Positions 30,957-39,196 of a stretch of DNA of 64,000 bases are shown piece after piece. The notes below the pieces were generated by a model. The model was not told the origin of the DNA, did no database searches, and saw nothing but the letters and a program-made list of their open reading frames with translations. Source of the DNA: Woeseiaceae bacterium (lineage in GTDB: Bacteria > Pseudomonadota > Gammaproteobacteria > Steroidobacterales > Woeseiaceae); contig JAJFKS010000033.1 of assembly GCA_021773115.1 (NCBI GenBank), positions 248,001-312,000 of the forward strand, given 5' to 3'. Each line of letters opens with the position of its first letter. Position 1 is the stretch's first letter. A program made the translations under genes and the position numbers.

Positions 30957-31142
30957 TCAATGCCGGTGTTTTTGCTGTTGGTCGTTACGCTCCGCAGCTT
31001 CGGAATCATGCTGCGACTCGCTATCGTTGCTGTGACCGCCATGGCTGCCGTGACCGCCGTGACCGCCGTGACCGAATAAATGCATCGCGACAAATGCGAT
31101 GCCGACCACGACCCAAAACCCGTTTTCTATCAGCCAATCCAT
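30957..31142 (-). CDS. Small DUF2933-like membrane protein with His/Gly-rich tail
   Basis: 61 aa; MDWLIENGFWVVVGIAFVAMHLFGHGGHGGHGSHGGH; ATPase-operon context. Confidence 0.65.
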   Translation of the reverse strand: MDWLIENGFWVVVGIAFVAMHLFGHGGHGGHGSHGGHSNDSESQHDSEAAERNDQQQKHRH

Positions 31143-31305
31143 AATAAGCCTCTACTCCGACCGTTTTCGCCGGTAATCAGGACGATACCCGCTTCTTTTT
31201 TCATGTCGCAACCCTTGTTGCGTGGCGACCAGAACGTCATCGGCAGGACAGTCTGGATGCAGACGATTCTCGGGAATGGCCGTGCTAACCCGGGTACCGT
31301 ACTGA

Positions 31306-31337
31306 AGGCTACAACCTGCACCCAACTGTCAGGTCAA
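31306..31337 (-). promoter_or_regulatory. MerR-type promoter/operator for the DUF2933-ATPase-pgm operon
   Basis: TTGACC-TGACAGTTGGGTGCAGGTTG(20)-TAGCCT; inverted copy of 31454..31485. Confidence 0.75.
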
Positions 31338-31453
31338 GGAAGAACGATTGCCTGATGCTCCCGGTCTCACCTGTAAACCGAAACGACAGATGCCGCACCG
31401 CGATTGGATGACGGCCCGAGTGCACTCGTGTCTCCCGACCTGCGCGCGAGCCG

Positions 31454-31485
31454 TTGACCTGACAGTTGGGTACAGGTTGTATGCT
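31454..31485 (+). promoter_or_regulatory. MerR-type promoter/operator for the plus-strand esterase gene
   Basis: TTGACC-TGACAGTTGGGTACAGGTTG(20)-TATGCT. Confidence 0.75.
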
Positions 31486-31629
31486 ATGCCTCAACAACGG
31501 GATATGACGCTGGTGGGTGTGGCTGATGCTGCCTGGCTTGGCCCCGCTCGACGCTCCGCGCGCGGCATCGGATGCCGCGCAAGAGCAAACAAAAGGCAAC
31601 ACTGACATGCAAACCGACCGGCGACAGCG

Positions 31630-32652
31630 ATGACACCGACCACACCGGTACAGCACTCGGAGATCGAGCTACAGGTTTACTATCCAGTGAGCGACGGCCG
31701 TATCGTGTTGCATTGCGATTCGGATTGGGACGCTGATATCGAAGCCGACGAAATCCGCGACCAAGGTCAATGCTCGACGTTCAGACTGCGGTTCGACACG
31801 CCGTTTCGCTACTTGAAGCCCGTATGGGTGCGTGATAATTCGCGACATTGGGCGCGGGGCGAAAATTATCTGGTTCTGGCGCATGGCGAGCGCACGCGCC
31901 GCATTTATCCCTACTTTCTCAGGGACGACGGCTGCACCGTCTGCGACATCGAGCGAATGACATCAGCCGAGTCCTCCGCCCACTATGCTTTTCGGGTGTT
32001 TACGCCGCCGGGCTACCATGAGAACACCCTGAAGCGTTATCCCGTCCTGTATTTGCAGGATGGTCAAAACGTCTTCTTTCCCAGCGAGTCCTTTAGTGGT
32101 GCGGACTGGCGAATCCCGGAAACGCTGTCTTTGCTGAACGACATCAATTTGATCGATAAAGTCATTGCGGTCGGCATCTACCCGAATGACAGGGAACAAG
32201 ATTACACGCAGCCCGGCTATGAGGCCTACGGACGCTTCCTGGCCGGCCAACTAAAGCCGCGGATAGACAGCGTCTTTCGCACATTGTCCGACGCTCGCAA
32301 CACCGCGATCATGGGTTCATCGCTCGGCGGCGTCGCGTCGCTTTTTGTGGCGTGGCAGTGGCCGAAACTGTTTGGCAAGGTGGCCTGCCTGTCGAGCACC
32401 TTCGGCTGGCGAGATGACTTGCACACCCGCATCGCCGCCGACCAGCCGCGAGACATTCGCATATACCTCGACAGCGGCTGGCCGCAGGATAACTACGAGG
32501 TCACTCGTGACATGCAGGCGTTGCTCTTGAGCCGTGGCTATTCGTTTGGCCAGGATCTGCAGTACTTTGTGTTTCCTGGCTCCGCACACAACGAAAAAGC
32601 CTGGGCGCTGCGCAGCCATATTCCCTGCCAGTTCCTGTTCGCTGATCGGTGA
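31630..32652 (+). CDS. Putative esterase (esterase D/enterochelin esterase-like)
   Basis: 340 aa; RYPVLYLQDGQNVFF, NTAIMGSSLGGVASLFVAWQWP (GSSLGG nucleophile elbow), PGSAHNEKAWALR. Confidence 0.85.
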   Translation: MTPTTPVQHSEIELQVYYPVSDGRIVLHCDSDWDADIEADEIRDQGQCSTFRLRFDTPFRYLKPVWVRDNSRHWARGENYLVLAHGERTRRIYPYFLRDDGCTVCDIERMTSAESSAHYAFRVFTPPGYHENTLKRYPVLYLQDGQNVFFPSESFSGADWRIPETLSLLNDINLIDKVIAVGIYPNDREQDYTQPGYEAYGRFLAGQLKPRIDSVFRTLSDARNTAIMGSSLGGVASLFVAWQWPKLFGKVACLSSTFGWRDDLHTRIAADQPRDIRIYLDSGWPQDNYEVTRDMQALLLSRGYSFGQDLQYFVFPGSAHNEKAWALRSHIPCQFLFADR

Positions 32653-32670
32653 TCGGTGATCGGTGATCGT
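32644..32670. repeat. Short 7-bp tandem repeat (GATCGGT)x3 plus partial
   Basis: Read directly: gatcggtgatcggtgatcggtgatcgt spanning the stop codon of the esterase gene. Confidence 0.85.
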
Positions 32671-32713
32671 CCATCGACATTGACGCTACACGAGCTTCGC
32701 ACAGCCGCCCGAG

Positions 32714-32980
32714 TTACCCCTGTCTCAAACCATGTTGCCGATGCGTTCGGATGTATTGCTCCGGATTGCCTTCGAAGGTTTGTCGGCACGCCGGGGCACA
32801 AAAATAGTAGGCCTTACCGCGGTACACGAATTCCTCGAGTGCCGTCTTACGGCTAATCTCCATACCGCACACCGGATCTTTGTAAGCTCTTTGATCTTCT
32901 GGGTGTTTCACCGCTGGTCTCCTTTGCAGAGATTCAAGCACGACCGGACAGCGCGTCAATGACTTCAGGCTGGCAGGCAC
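32714..32980 (-). CDS. YHS-domain protein
   Basis: KDPVCGMEISRKTALEEFVYRGKAYYFCAPACRQTFEGNPEQYI is a full YHS domain; start may be an internal GTG. Confidence 0.85.
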   Translation of the reverse strand: MPASLKSLTRCPVVLESLQRRPAVKHPEDQRAYKDPVCGMEISRKTALEEFVYRGKAYYFCAPACRQTFEGNPEQYIRTHRQHGLRQG

Positions 32981-32983
32981 GAT

Positions 32984-33295
32984 TCATTGGGCTGGCACTT
33001 CGACGACAGAGTTGTCGCTGCCAAAAGGCGATGACACGTAACCGTCTGCCTCAGCGTCGTTCTCCCAGATCGAACCATCAATGACATAACGAAACTGATA
33101 GGAATCGCCGCACGGCAGCTTGACCGCTGTCGCAAAACCGCCCTTTTTGCGGCGCTTCATCGGATTGGCCTCGTCATTCCAGCCATTGAATTCACCGACC
33201 AACGAAACGCTTTCTGCCGCCTCCGCGGCACCGTGGTCAATCGAGAAACTAACTTTGCACGTCTTGTTGTCCGCCAAATACTGTTTCTTGAACAT
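32984..33295 (-). CDS. Stand-alone CBM48/isoamylase N-terminal-type glycogen-binding domain protein
   Basis: 103 aa; VSLVGEFNGWNDEANPMKRRKKGGFATAVKLPCGDSYQFRYVIDGSIWENDAEAD. Confidence 0.85.
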   Translation of the reverse strand: MFKKQYLADNKTCKVSFSIDHGAAEAAESVSLVGEFNGWNDEANPMKRRKKGGFATAVKLPCGDSYQFRYVIDGSIWENDAEADGYVSSPFGSDNSVVEVPAQ

Positions 33296-33401
33296 GATTG
33301 TCTCCTCTATCCATTTTCAGAACGCTGTTCCTCAAGGCAGTCAAGCGGCCACCCAGACACACAGCTCTGTTTGCATGGTATGGCCGCCTCTTTTACTGCG
33401 G

Positions 33402-34709
33402 TCAGGTGGCTGTCTGTCGCAACTCCTGGTGTATCGCTGGCCGGGTTCTCGGATCACGCAGTCGCGTGCTGCGCGGTGCATAAGTGGCAAAGTTTGTGTC
33501 TGCGGTAACCAGTATTGGCACGTCACCACCGGCGCCTCGGTTGCTCGCCTCAATCACGGTACCGGCCGGTACGCGGACCCCTGCATCAACAATGACGCCG
33601 CTCAACCGACAGTCACGACCGATTACAACATTCGGCAGAATCACCGCGTTCGAGACCGTCGCATTGGGCGCGACCGTCGCCTGGCTAAACAGGACCGAGC
33701 GACTCACCGTCGCCTGCTCGAACTGGCAGTCACCGGCAAGCAACGCATTGACAACCCGTCCGGGCCAGTCCATCTGCGTTGCATACCCAGGTGGGCGATG
33801 ACGATATCCGCGGCGCGGCCACACCGGCCAGTCGGCGTCATCGAGGTGGAACCCCGAAATGCCGTCCAGCAGTTCCATATGCGTTCGCCAATAGGCGGAC
33901 ACGGTTCCGACGTCACGCCAGTAGCCGCCACCGACGGCCGCGTCACGAGTAAACGGATACGCACAGATCTTAAGCGCGCCGATTAGCTGCGGAATGATGT
34001 CGCGGCCGAAATCGTGGCTTGAGCTCGCAATGTTTGCGTCCTCTGCCAGCAATTGCCCCAGGCAATCGCGGTTGAACACATAGATGCCCATCGATCCCAG
34101 TGCGCGATCTGGCTGCCCGGGCAAGGCTTCGGGATTGCTCGGCTTCTCCGTAAATCGAACGATGCGGTTCGTGCTGTCAACGGACATCACGCCGAACTGG
34201 CTCGCTTCGGCAATCGGGATCTCTACACACCCAATCGTGACATCGGCTCCGGAACGTACGTGTTGTTCGAGCATCGTCCGGTAGTCCATCTTGTACACGT
34301 GATCGCCCGCGAGGATCAGCACCCGCTCAGGGTTCATGGCTTCGACTTTCTCCCAGTTCTGGAACACCGCGTCGGCGGTGCCGCGATAACCAGCACCGTT
34401 GGGCACCGAATCGGCACGCCACGGCTCGATAAAACCCTGCGCGTCTGTAACGGTGTGACACCACACTTGCCGCAGGTGGTTGACGAGCGACGTATCCCGG
34501 TATTGCGTTGCAATGCCGACGCGGTCAATACCGGAGTTGACGCAATTCGATAACGAGAAGTCGATGGTCCGATACGCTCCACCGAATGGCAGCGCGGGTT
34601 TACACTCACGCCGGGTCAGGGCGCCGAGGCGTGTTCCCTTGCCGCCAGCCAACACCACCGCAGCCGTCTCTTTGGACAGTTGTGACGACCCAATGGCACC
34701 GCGGTTCAT
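33402..34709 (-). CDS. glgC: Glucose-1-phosphate adenylyltransferase
   Basis: Start near MNRGAIGSSQLSKE; VVLAGGKGTRLGALTRRECKPALPFGGAYRTIDFSLSNCVNSGI; left-handed beta-helix C-terminus. Confidence 0.93.
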   Translation of the reverse strand: MNRGAIGSSQLSKETAAVVLAGGKGTRLGALTRRECKPALPFGGAYRTIDFSLSNCVNSGIDRVGIATQYRDTSLVNHLRQVWCHTVTDAQGFIEPWRADSVPNGAGYRGTADAVFQNWEKVEAMNPERVLILAGDHVYKMDYRTMLEQHVRSGADVTIGCVEIPIAEASQFGVMSVDSTNRIVRFTEKPSNPEALPGQPDRALGSMGIYVFNRDCLGQLLAEDANIASSSHDFGRDIIPQLIGALKICAYPFTRDAAVGGGYWRDVGTVSAYWRTHMELLDGISGFHLDDADWPVWPRRGYRHRPPGYATQMDWPGRVVNALLAGDCQFEQATVSRSVLFSQATVAPNATVSNAVILPNVVIGRDCRLSGVIVDAGVRVPAGTVIEASNRGAGGDVPILVTADTNFATYAPRSTRLRDPRTRPAIHQELRQTAT

Positions 34710-34952
34710 CGAGCAGCCTTGGTCCGGACACAATCCATGATCGCTGTACAGAACCGCCGATTATTGCGGCGACCGAACGCGACGCGGGTATCCGGACGCG
34801 TAGTCCACCAAAGTTTGTTGCACACAGGCTTTCTCCTTCATGACCGAACGCGCAAACTAAAACAACTTCGGACCTGGCTCGCGACGCACTCTCATGGAAC
34901 TGTTGGACCGCCGCGACTGATCGTTTTGGCATCCGGTGGTTAACGTTCGGCA

Positions 34953-34984
34953 AGTGTAGGGGGTGTATCCTGCACACAAGTCAA
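34953..34984 (-). promoter_or_regulatory. MerR-type promoter/operator upstream of glgC
   Basis: TTGACT-TGTGTGCAGGATACACCCCC(20)-TACACT. Confidence 0.55.
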
Positions 34985-35817
34985 TGGCCATCGACCGTTC
35001 GGGAAACGATGTCATCGATCAGTCTCAAACAGGCCTGTGGCTTGCGCAGGAACGGATGGTGATCCACGCCCGGCATTACCACCACATGCACGCGCGTATT
35101 CTCGGCCGCCAGTCGCTTGACGGCGTCCACCGGCGCCATCAGATCCTGATCACCGTGAATAAACAGCACTCGAATCCGGTGCGGCAGACGCTCCAAGTCT
35201 GCGGCGATGTCATATCGATACACGACCTCCCACAGCGAGGACGTCGATGAACGCCAGGTATGCTTGACCAGATCCTCGGCGACCTCTCGCGGCACGTGAC
35301 GAAGTACATACGGCAACAACCAGCCCAGGACGCGCCGCGTGATGACGCAGGCCATCATCGTCAGGAAAATGTTGGTGTAGAAAACACCGCCTTTAACCGG
35401 ACCCGTACGAAAGTATTCGTAGGCACGCGCTTGCGAGCCGAAGTACGGCATCCCCACAACGATAATGTTCTCGACCTGATCCGAATATCGGGCGGTATAG
35501 GCGACCGTCAGCAAAGCACCTAGCGAGTGACCAATGATCGACACTTTGTCGAACGGCGCCAACACCTTTCGCAGCTCGCTGACATGACGATCGACACTGT
35601 ATTGCGTCCAGGGTTTCGGCGATTCGCCAAAGCCCAACAAGTCCACTAACACGATCCGATAGTGCGCTTGCAACGGCTGTGTTCTCGCCCGCCAGTAACG
35701 TGTGGTGCCGCCGAGCCCCGCGACAAACACCAGGGTCGTCGCACCCTCGCCGTACACTTCCGTGTGCAGCGGCCGACTGCCGTCGTCGCGGTTAAAAAAG
35801 GAAAGCACCCGGGTCAC
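34981..35817 (-). CDS. Alpha/beta-fold hydrolase
   Basis: 278 aa; VFVAGLGGTTRYWRA, IIGHSLGALLTVAYTARY, GVDHHPFLRKP. Confidence 0.88.
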   Translation of the reverse strand: MTRVLSFFNRDDGSRPLHTEVYGEGATTLVFVAGLGGTTRYWRARTQPLQAHYRIVLVDLLGFGESPKPWTQYSVDRHVSELRKVLAPFDKVSIIGHSLGALLTVAYTARYSDQVENIIVVGMPYFGSQARAYEYFRTGPVKGGVFYTNIFLTMMACVITRRVLGWLLPYVLRHVPREVAEDLVKHTWRSSTSSLWEVVYRYDIAADLERLPHRIRVLFIHGDQDLMAPVDAVKRLAAENTRVHVVVMPGVDHHPFLRKPQACLRLIDDIVSRTVDGH

Positions 35818-35829
35818 AGCTATCTCTGC

Positions 35830-36942
35830 TCATAGCCAACGTCGCAATCGATGCCCGAGTGCTTCAGCAAGTGCGCGCAGGAGATCTCCTGGACGCCGCG
35901 CCAGCTCGAGGCGACCGGCTTGTGAAAAATCCTCCCGAAGCAGGGCGTCCAACTGCCGACACACCTCCGGCGCATGGCTCACGAGATTGAGCTCCTGATT
36001 CGTGAAAAAACTTCGGTAGTCTACGTTCGCAGAGCCCACCATCGCCCAACGCGCGTCAATCAGCGTCACTTTGGCGTGCAGCATGCGCGGCAGGAATTCA
36101 AAGAACTGCACACCGCGTCTCGCCAGCGGCCGCGCCAGCGCGTGGCCGGCCCACTGAACGAAGCGTCGGTCGCTCTGCGCGGGCAGTAGAACGCGGACCT
36201 CGACGCCGCGTCGAACGGCTGCGACGAGGGCGGCTCGAAAGCGTCGATTCGGCACAAAATACGGAGTGACAATGCTTATGCAGCTCTCGGCAGTACCCAG
36301 GGCATCCAGATACTCGCAATACAGGACTCGGCGGCATCTCCGGGAGGCATTTGGCACCAAACGGTACGATCCATCCCAGGGCGGTGGCGTCGGCGCCGGC
36401 CGCCCATCCCAAAGCTCGTCAAACAACGCGCTCGCCGGTGCGGCCAGGCGCCCGGCGAGGCGCACGTGTACATCGCGCCAGCGTCGGTTGCCGACCTGCA
36501 TCCTCGAGCTCGCACGGTGCAGGTTGAAGCCGCCGAGGTATACCGAACGATCGTCCACGACGAGCAGCTTACGGTGGTTGCGTCGGTTGTAGTACCAGGG
36601 ATCGCGCCAGCGCCAGCGGTTGAACCATCGGGCATCGACGCCGGCTTTGCGCAAGTGCCGATAGAGTTTGTCAGTACCCTCGAACAGCGCGCCGGCCGCG
36701 TCCACGTGGACGCGCACGTGCACGCCGACTTTAGCTCGTTCCACCAACGCGTGCGCGAACCGCCAGCCAATTTCATCACCGGCAAAGATGTAGCTCTCCA
36801 GTCGGATCGCGTCCCTGGCTTGACTTATATCCTCCAGCATCGCCGCATACAGGTCATCGCCCTCGCCATAGACGACACAGGATTGCGGCACGGCAAGGCT
36901 ATCCACCAACGGCGTATCCTTGGCGCTGGTCGGGGGATTCAT
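35830..36942 (-). CDS. Phospholipase D-family cardiolipin synthase (ClsB-like)
   Basis: 370 aa; two HxK motifs (NHRKLLVVDDRSVYLGGFN and HAKVTLIDARWAMVGSANVDYRSF). Confidence 0.9.
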   Translation of the reverse strand: MNPPTSAKDTPLVDSLAVPQSCVVYGEGDDLYAAMLEDISQARDAIRLESYIFAGDEIGWRFAHALVERAKVGVHVRVHVDAAGALFEGTDKLYRHLRKAGVDARWFNRWRWRDPWYYNRRNHRKLLVVDDRSVYLGGFNLHRASSRMQVGNRRWRDVHVRLAGRLAAPASALFDELWDGRPAPTPPPWDGSYRLVPNASRRCRRVLYCEYLDALGTAESCISIVTPYFVPNRRFRAALVAAVRRGVEVRVLLPAQSDRRFVQWAGHALARPLARRGVQFFEFLPRMLHAKVTLIDARWAMVGSANVDYRSFFTNQELNLVSHAPEVCRQLDALLREDFSQAGRLELARRPGDLLRALAEALGHRLRRWL

Positions 36943-36946
36943 CGTG

Positions 36947-37885
36947 TTACTCGCCCCGCGTCTGCGCGCCGGCAGCCATCCTGGGCGGCCGACTCACCGC
37001 GCAAATGCCGAGCAGACTGAGGCCAATACCAGCCAGTTCCAACGCATGCAACTGTTCGGCAAAAAAAACGACGCCCATGATCAGCCCGAAAATGGGCGTC
37101 AGGAAGGTAAAGACATTTAGCTGGCTCAAGCGCGAGCGGCGCAGCAAGGCAAACCAGAGCACAAAGGCCGCCGAGGTCCCAAGCACGCTCAATACCGCCA
37201 AAACGACGACGAAACGCCCCGACCAGTTGATGCTGCCTATGTCCTCGATGGTCGCCGCCAACACCGCCAGCGGCACGGCACCGATCAGCAGCTGCCAACC
37301 CATGCCACGCAGAATGTCCACGCGCCCGGCCAGGCGTTTGAGCGCAACATTGCTCACGGCGATGCCGAGCGCCGCGATCAGGATGAAGACGATACCCAGC
37401 AGCTGTGAATCTGTGCCGGAGAGTCCCGGCGCGCCAATCAGCACGATGCCGCCGAAGCCGCCCGCAAGCCCCCAGCGCTGCAGTGCCGAAAGGTGCTCGT
37501 TCAGAAACCCCCAGGCGAGTACCGCCGCGATCAGCGGCTGGGTGTTGGCAATAACCGTCGCCAGGCCGGGCGACACGCGCGCACCGCCATAGAACATGCC
37601 GAAAAACCCGAGGCTGGTCGCCGTCAGACCGACGAGGACCAGACTGCCCCACTGCGAACGGTCCGCGATCGCGGGACGACCCAGCCACTCGGCCGCAGCG
37701 ATAAGGACGCCACCCGACAGGGCAGCACGCAAAGCGGCGAAGGCCATCGGCGGCGAATCCGCCAGGCCCACGCTGATCAGCGGAAAGCACACCGCCCACA
37801 AGAACATCACCACTATCGCTCCCAACGCGACACTTATAGGGACGCGGTCAGTGCCCGGTGCGTCGGTGTCGACAGGCTCACTCAC
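36947..37885 (-). CDS. EamA/DMT-superfamily permease
   Basis: 10-TM repeat structure (VALGAIVVMFLWAVCFPLISVGLADSPPMAFAALRAALSGG...); probable start around VSEPVDTDAPG, so the end coordinate is approximate. Confidence 0.85.
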   Translation of the reverse strand: MSEPVDTDAPGTDRVPISVALGAIVVMFLWAVCFPLISVGLADSPPMAFAALRAALSGGVLIAAAEWLGRPAIADRSQWGSLVLVGLTATSLGFFGMFYGGARVSPGLATVIANTQPLIAAVLAWGFLNEHLSALQRWGLAGGFGGIVLIGAPGLSGTDSQLLGIVFILIAALGIAVSNVALKRLAGRVDILRGMGWQLLIGAVPLAVLAATIEDIGSINWSGRFVVVLAVLSVLGTSAAFVLWFALLRRSRLSQLNVFTFLTPIFGLIMGVVFFAEQLHALELAGIGLSLLGICAVSRPPRMAAGAQTRGE

Positions 37886-39017
37886 GCGCTGCTCCCGACG
37901 CGGCTCGAGTGTCGCGCTGGCAGCGACACCAGGTGCAATCGCAATCCGCTCGGGTATGTTCGGTGCGTAGCAGGGGTGTGGACGGCAAGCACCGGGCAAG
38001 CGCGGATTTCCATCGCGTCGGCGCATACAGGCGTTGCAGCACGCGCCGCGGATCGCGTCCGGGAACCGCACGTTCGAGCAACATTCGGCGACTCCTGTCA
38101 CCGAGTCGTGCATACAACCAGCGATTGAAAACACTCGCAGCATTCAGCCCCGACAGACGCGCTGACCATGCCTTTTCGTAATTCCCGTTGTCAGCGAGGC
38201 TGCGCCCGGCAAGGTGGCCCGAGCCGAATGCATAGCGCAGCCCGAAGCCGAACAGCGCGTCTTGAAAACCGGCCGATTCGCCGACGTAATAATGATCGCC
38301 GCTGCGGACGCTTGCCACGCGTTGATAATTGCCGCTACCGCCGAATCGGCGTGCACTATGCCAACGCAGCCCGACTTCGCGTCGGAAAAACTCCACGGTC
38401 GCGTCCAGGTATTGTCGCTCGTCATGGAAATGCTTAAAAAGGCACGTTGCTACCGTGCCACGACCCTGGTCGACCAACAGATAACTGTAGCCCGCCGGAG
38501 CCAGCCGATCCGACACCGTCGCATAACAGCCATTCGCCATGTCCGTCTCGAACACGTATCCGGCTGCGATTACATCGGCGCGATGCGGACCCTCGGCGAC
38601 CACGCCGCCGCCGGATAAATGTCGACGACGGTCGCCGAAACGGATCGTAACCCCGGCCGCGAGCGCCTGTGTTTTCAACGCCTGGTCGAGCGTCCCTGCG
38701 TCCCTGCCGCGACGCAGCAAGTAGAAAATCGGTTCGGTAGCCCGCAGCGTGTGGGCCGCGCCGTCGCTGGACAAAAACACGATCTCGTCGATCGGCGTGT
38801 GCGAAAAATTTGCCTGAATGCCCCAGTGTTCGAGTTCTGCGAGCACGTCGGTCGTCGATGTCCAGTTTTCGAGCCCCTGAAAGTCGCCGTGAAACCGGGC
38901 GCCGACATCGGGGCGCTTCTCATAGACGGTCACATCTGCGCCGCACGCACGAGCCGCGAGTGCTGCGCTTAGTCCTGACGGACCGGCACCGACAATCTCC
39001 AGCATACGAGCGGTCAT
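37878..39017 (-). CDS. FAD-dependent oxidoreductase (geranylgeranyl reductase/lycopene cyclase-like fold)
   Basis: MLEIVGAGPSGLSAALAARACGADVTVYEKRPDVGARFHGDFQGLENW; GESAGFQDALFGFGLRYAFGSGHLAGRSL. Confidence 0.8.
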   Translation of the reverse strand: MTARMLEIVGAGPSGLSAALAARACGADVTVYEKRPDVGARFHGDFQGLENWTSTTDVLAELEHWGIQANFSHTPIDEIVFLSSDGAAHTLRATEPIFYLLRRGRDAGTLDQALKTQALAAGVTIRFGDRRRHLSGGGVVAEGPHRADVIAAGYVFETDMANGCYATVSDRLAPAGYSYLLVDQGRGTVATCLFKHFHDERQYLDATVEFFRREVGLRWHSARRFGGSGNYQRVASVRSGDHYYVGESAGFQDALFGFGLRYAFGSGHLAGRSLADNGNYEKAWSARLSGLNAASVFNRWLYARLGDRSRRMLLERAVPGRDPRRVLQRLYAPTRWKSALARCLPSTPLLRTEHTRADCDCTWCRCQRDTRAASGAARE

Positions 39018-39067
39018 TGACCCTCGCTCGTCATCACGCCTCACTTGCCGAACGGTTGGCGTGCGCG

Positions 39068-39196
39068 TTACTCCACGGCATGCTCGAGGCTCCGTGAGCA
39101 CGCGGCCTCGAAGCTACCATCGTCGAGAAAATCCCGTCGCAGGTCCTCGAGCCAGACGCTTTGACCGATTTCCTTCAGGCGTCGATGTGAACTCAT
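39068..39196 (-). pseudogene. N-terminal transaldolase fragment (42 aa) coupled to xfp
   Basis: [55 protein letters not shown] is the transaldolase N-terminus; ATG overlaps xfp stop. Confidence 0.6.

Noticed and set aside
31021-31079. GTGACCGCC tandem repeat on the plus strand
   Set aside because: Explained as the coding repeat for the Gly-His tail (GHGGHGGHGSHGGH) of the DUF2933-like protein.
33120-33986. 288-aa plus-strand ORF opposite glgC/CBM48
   Set aside because: Antisense of well-supported coding sequence; no domain signature.
34801-34832. Possible tenth MerR-type site: AAAGCC-TGTGTGCAACAAACTTTGGT-GGACTA (minus) between glgC and its operator
   Set aside because: Spacer shares TGTGTGCAAC with the 49612 site, but both the -35 (AAAGCC) and -10 (GGACTA) are poor and the dyad is broken; at most a degenerate copy.
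37493-38128. 211-aa plus-strand ORF opposite the EamA gene
   Set aside because: Antisense shadow; composition R/H/Q-rich, no family resemblance.
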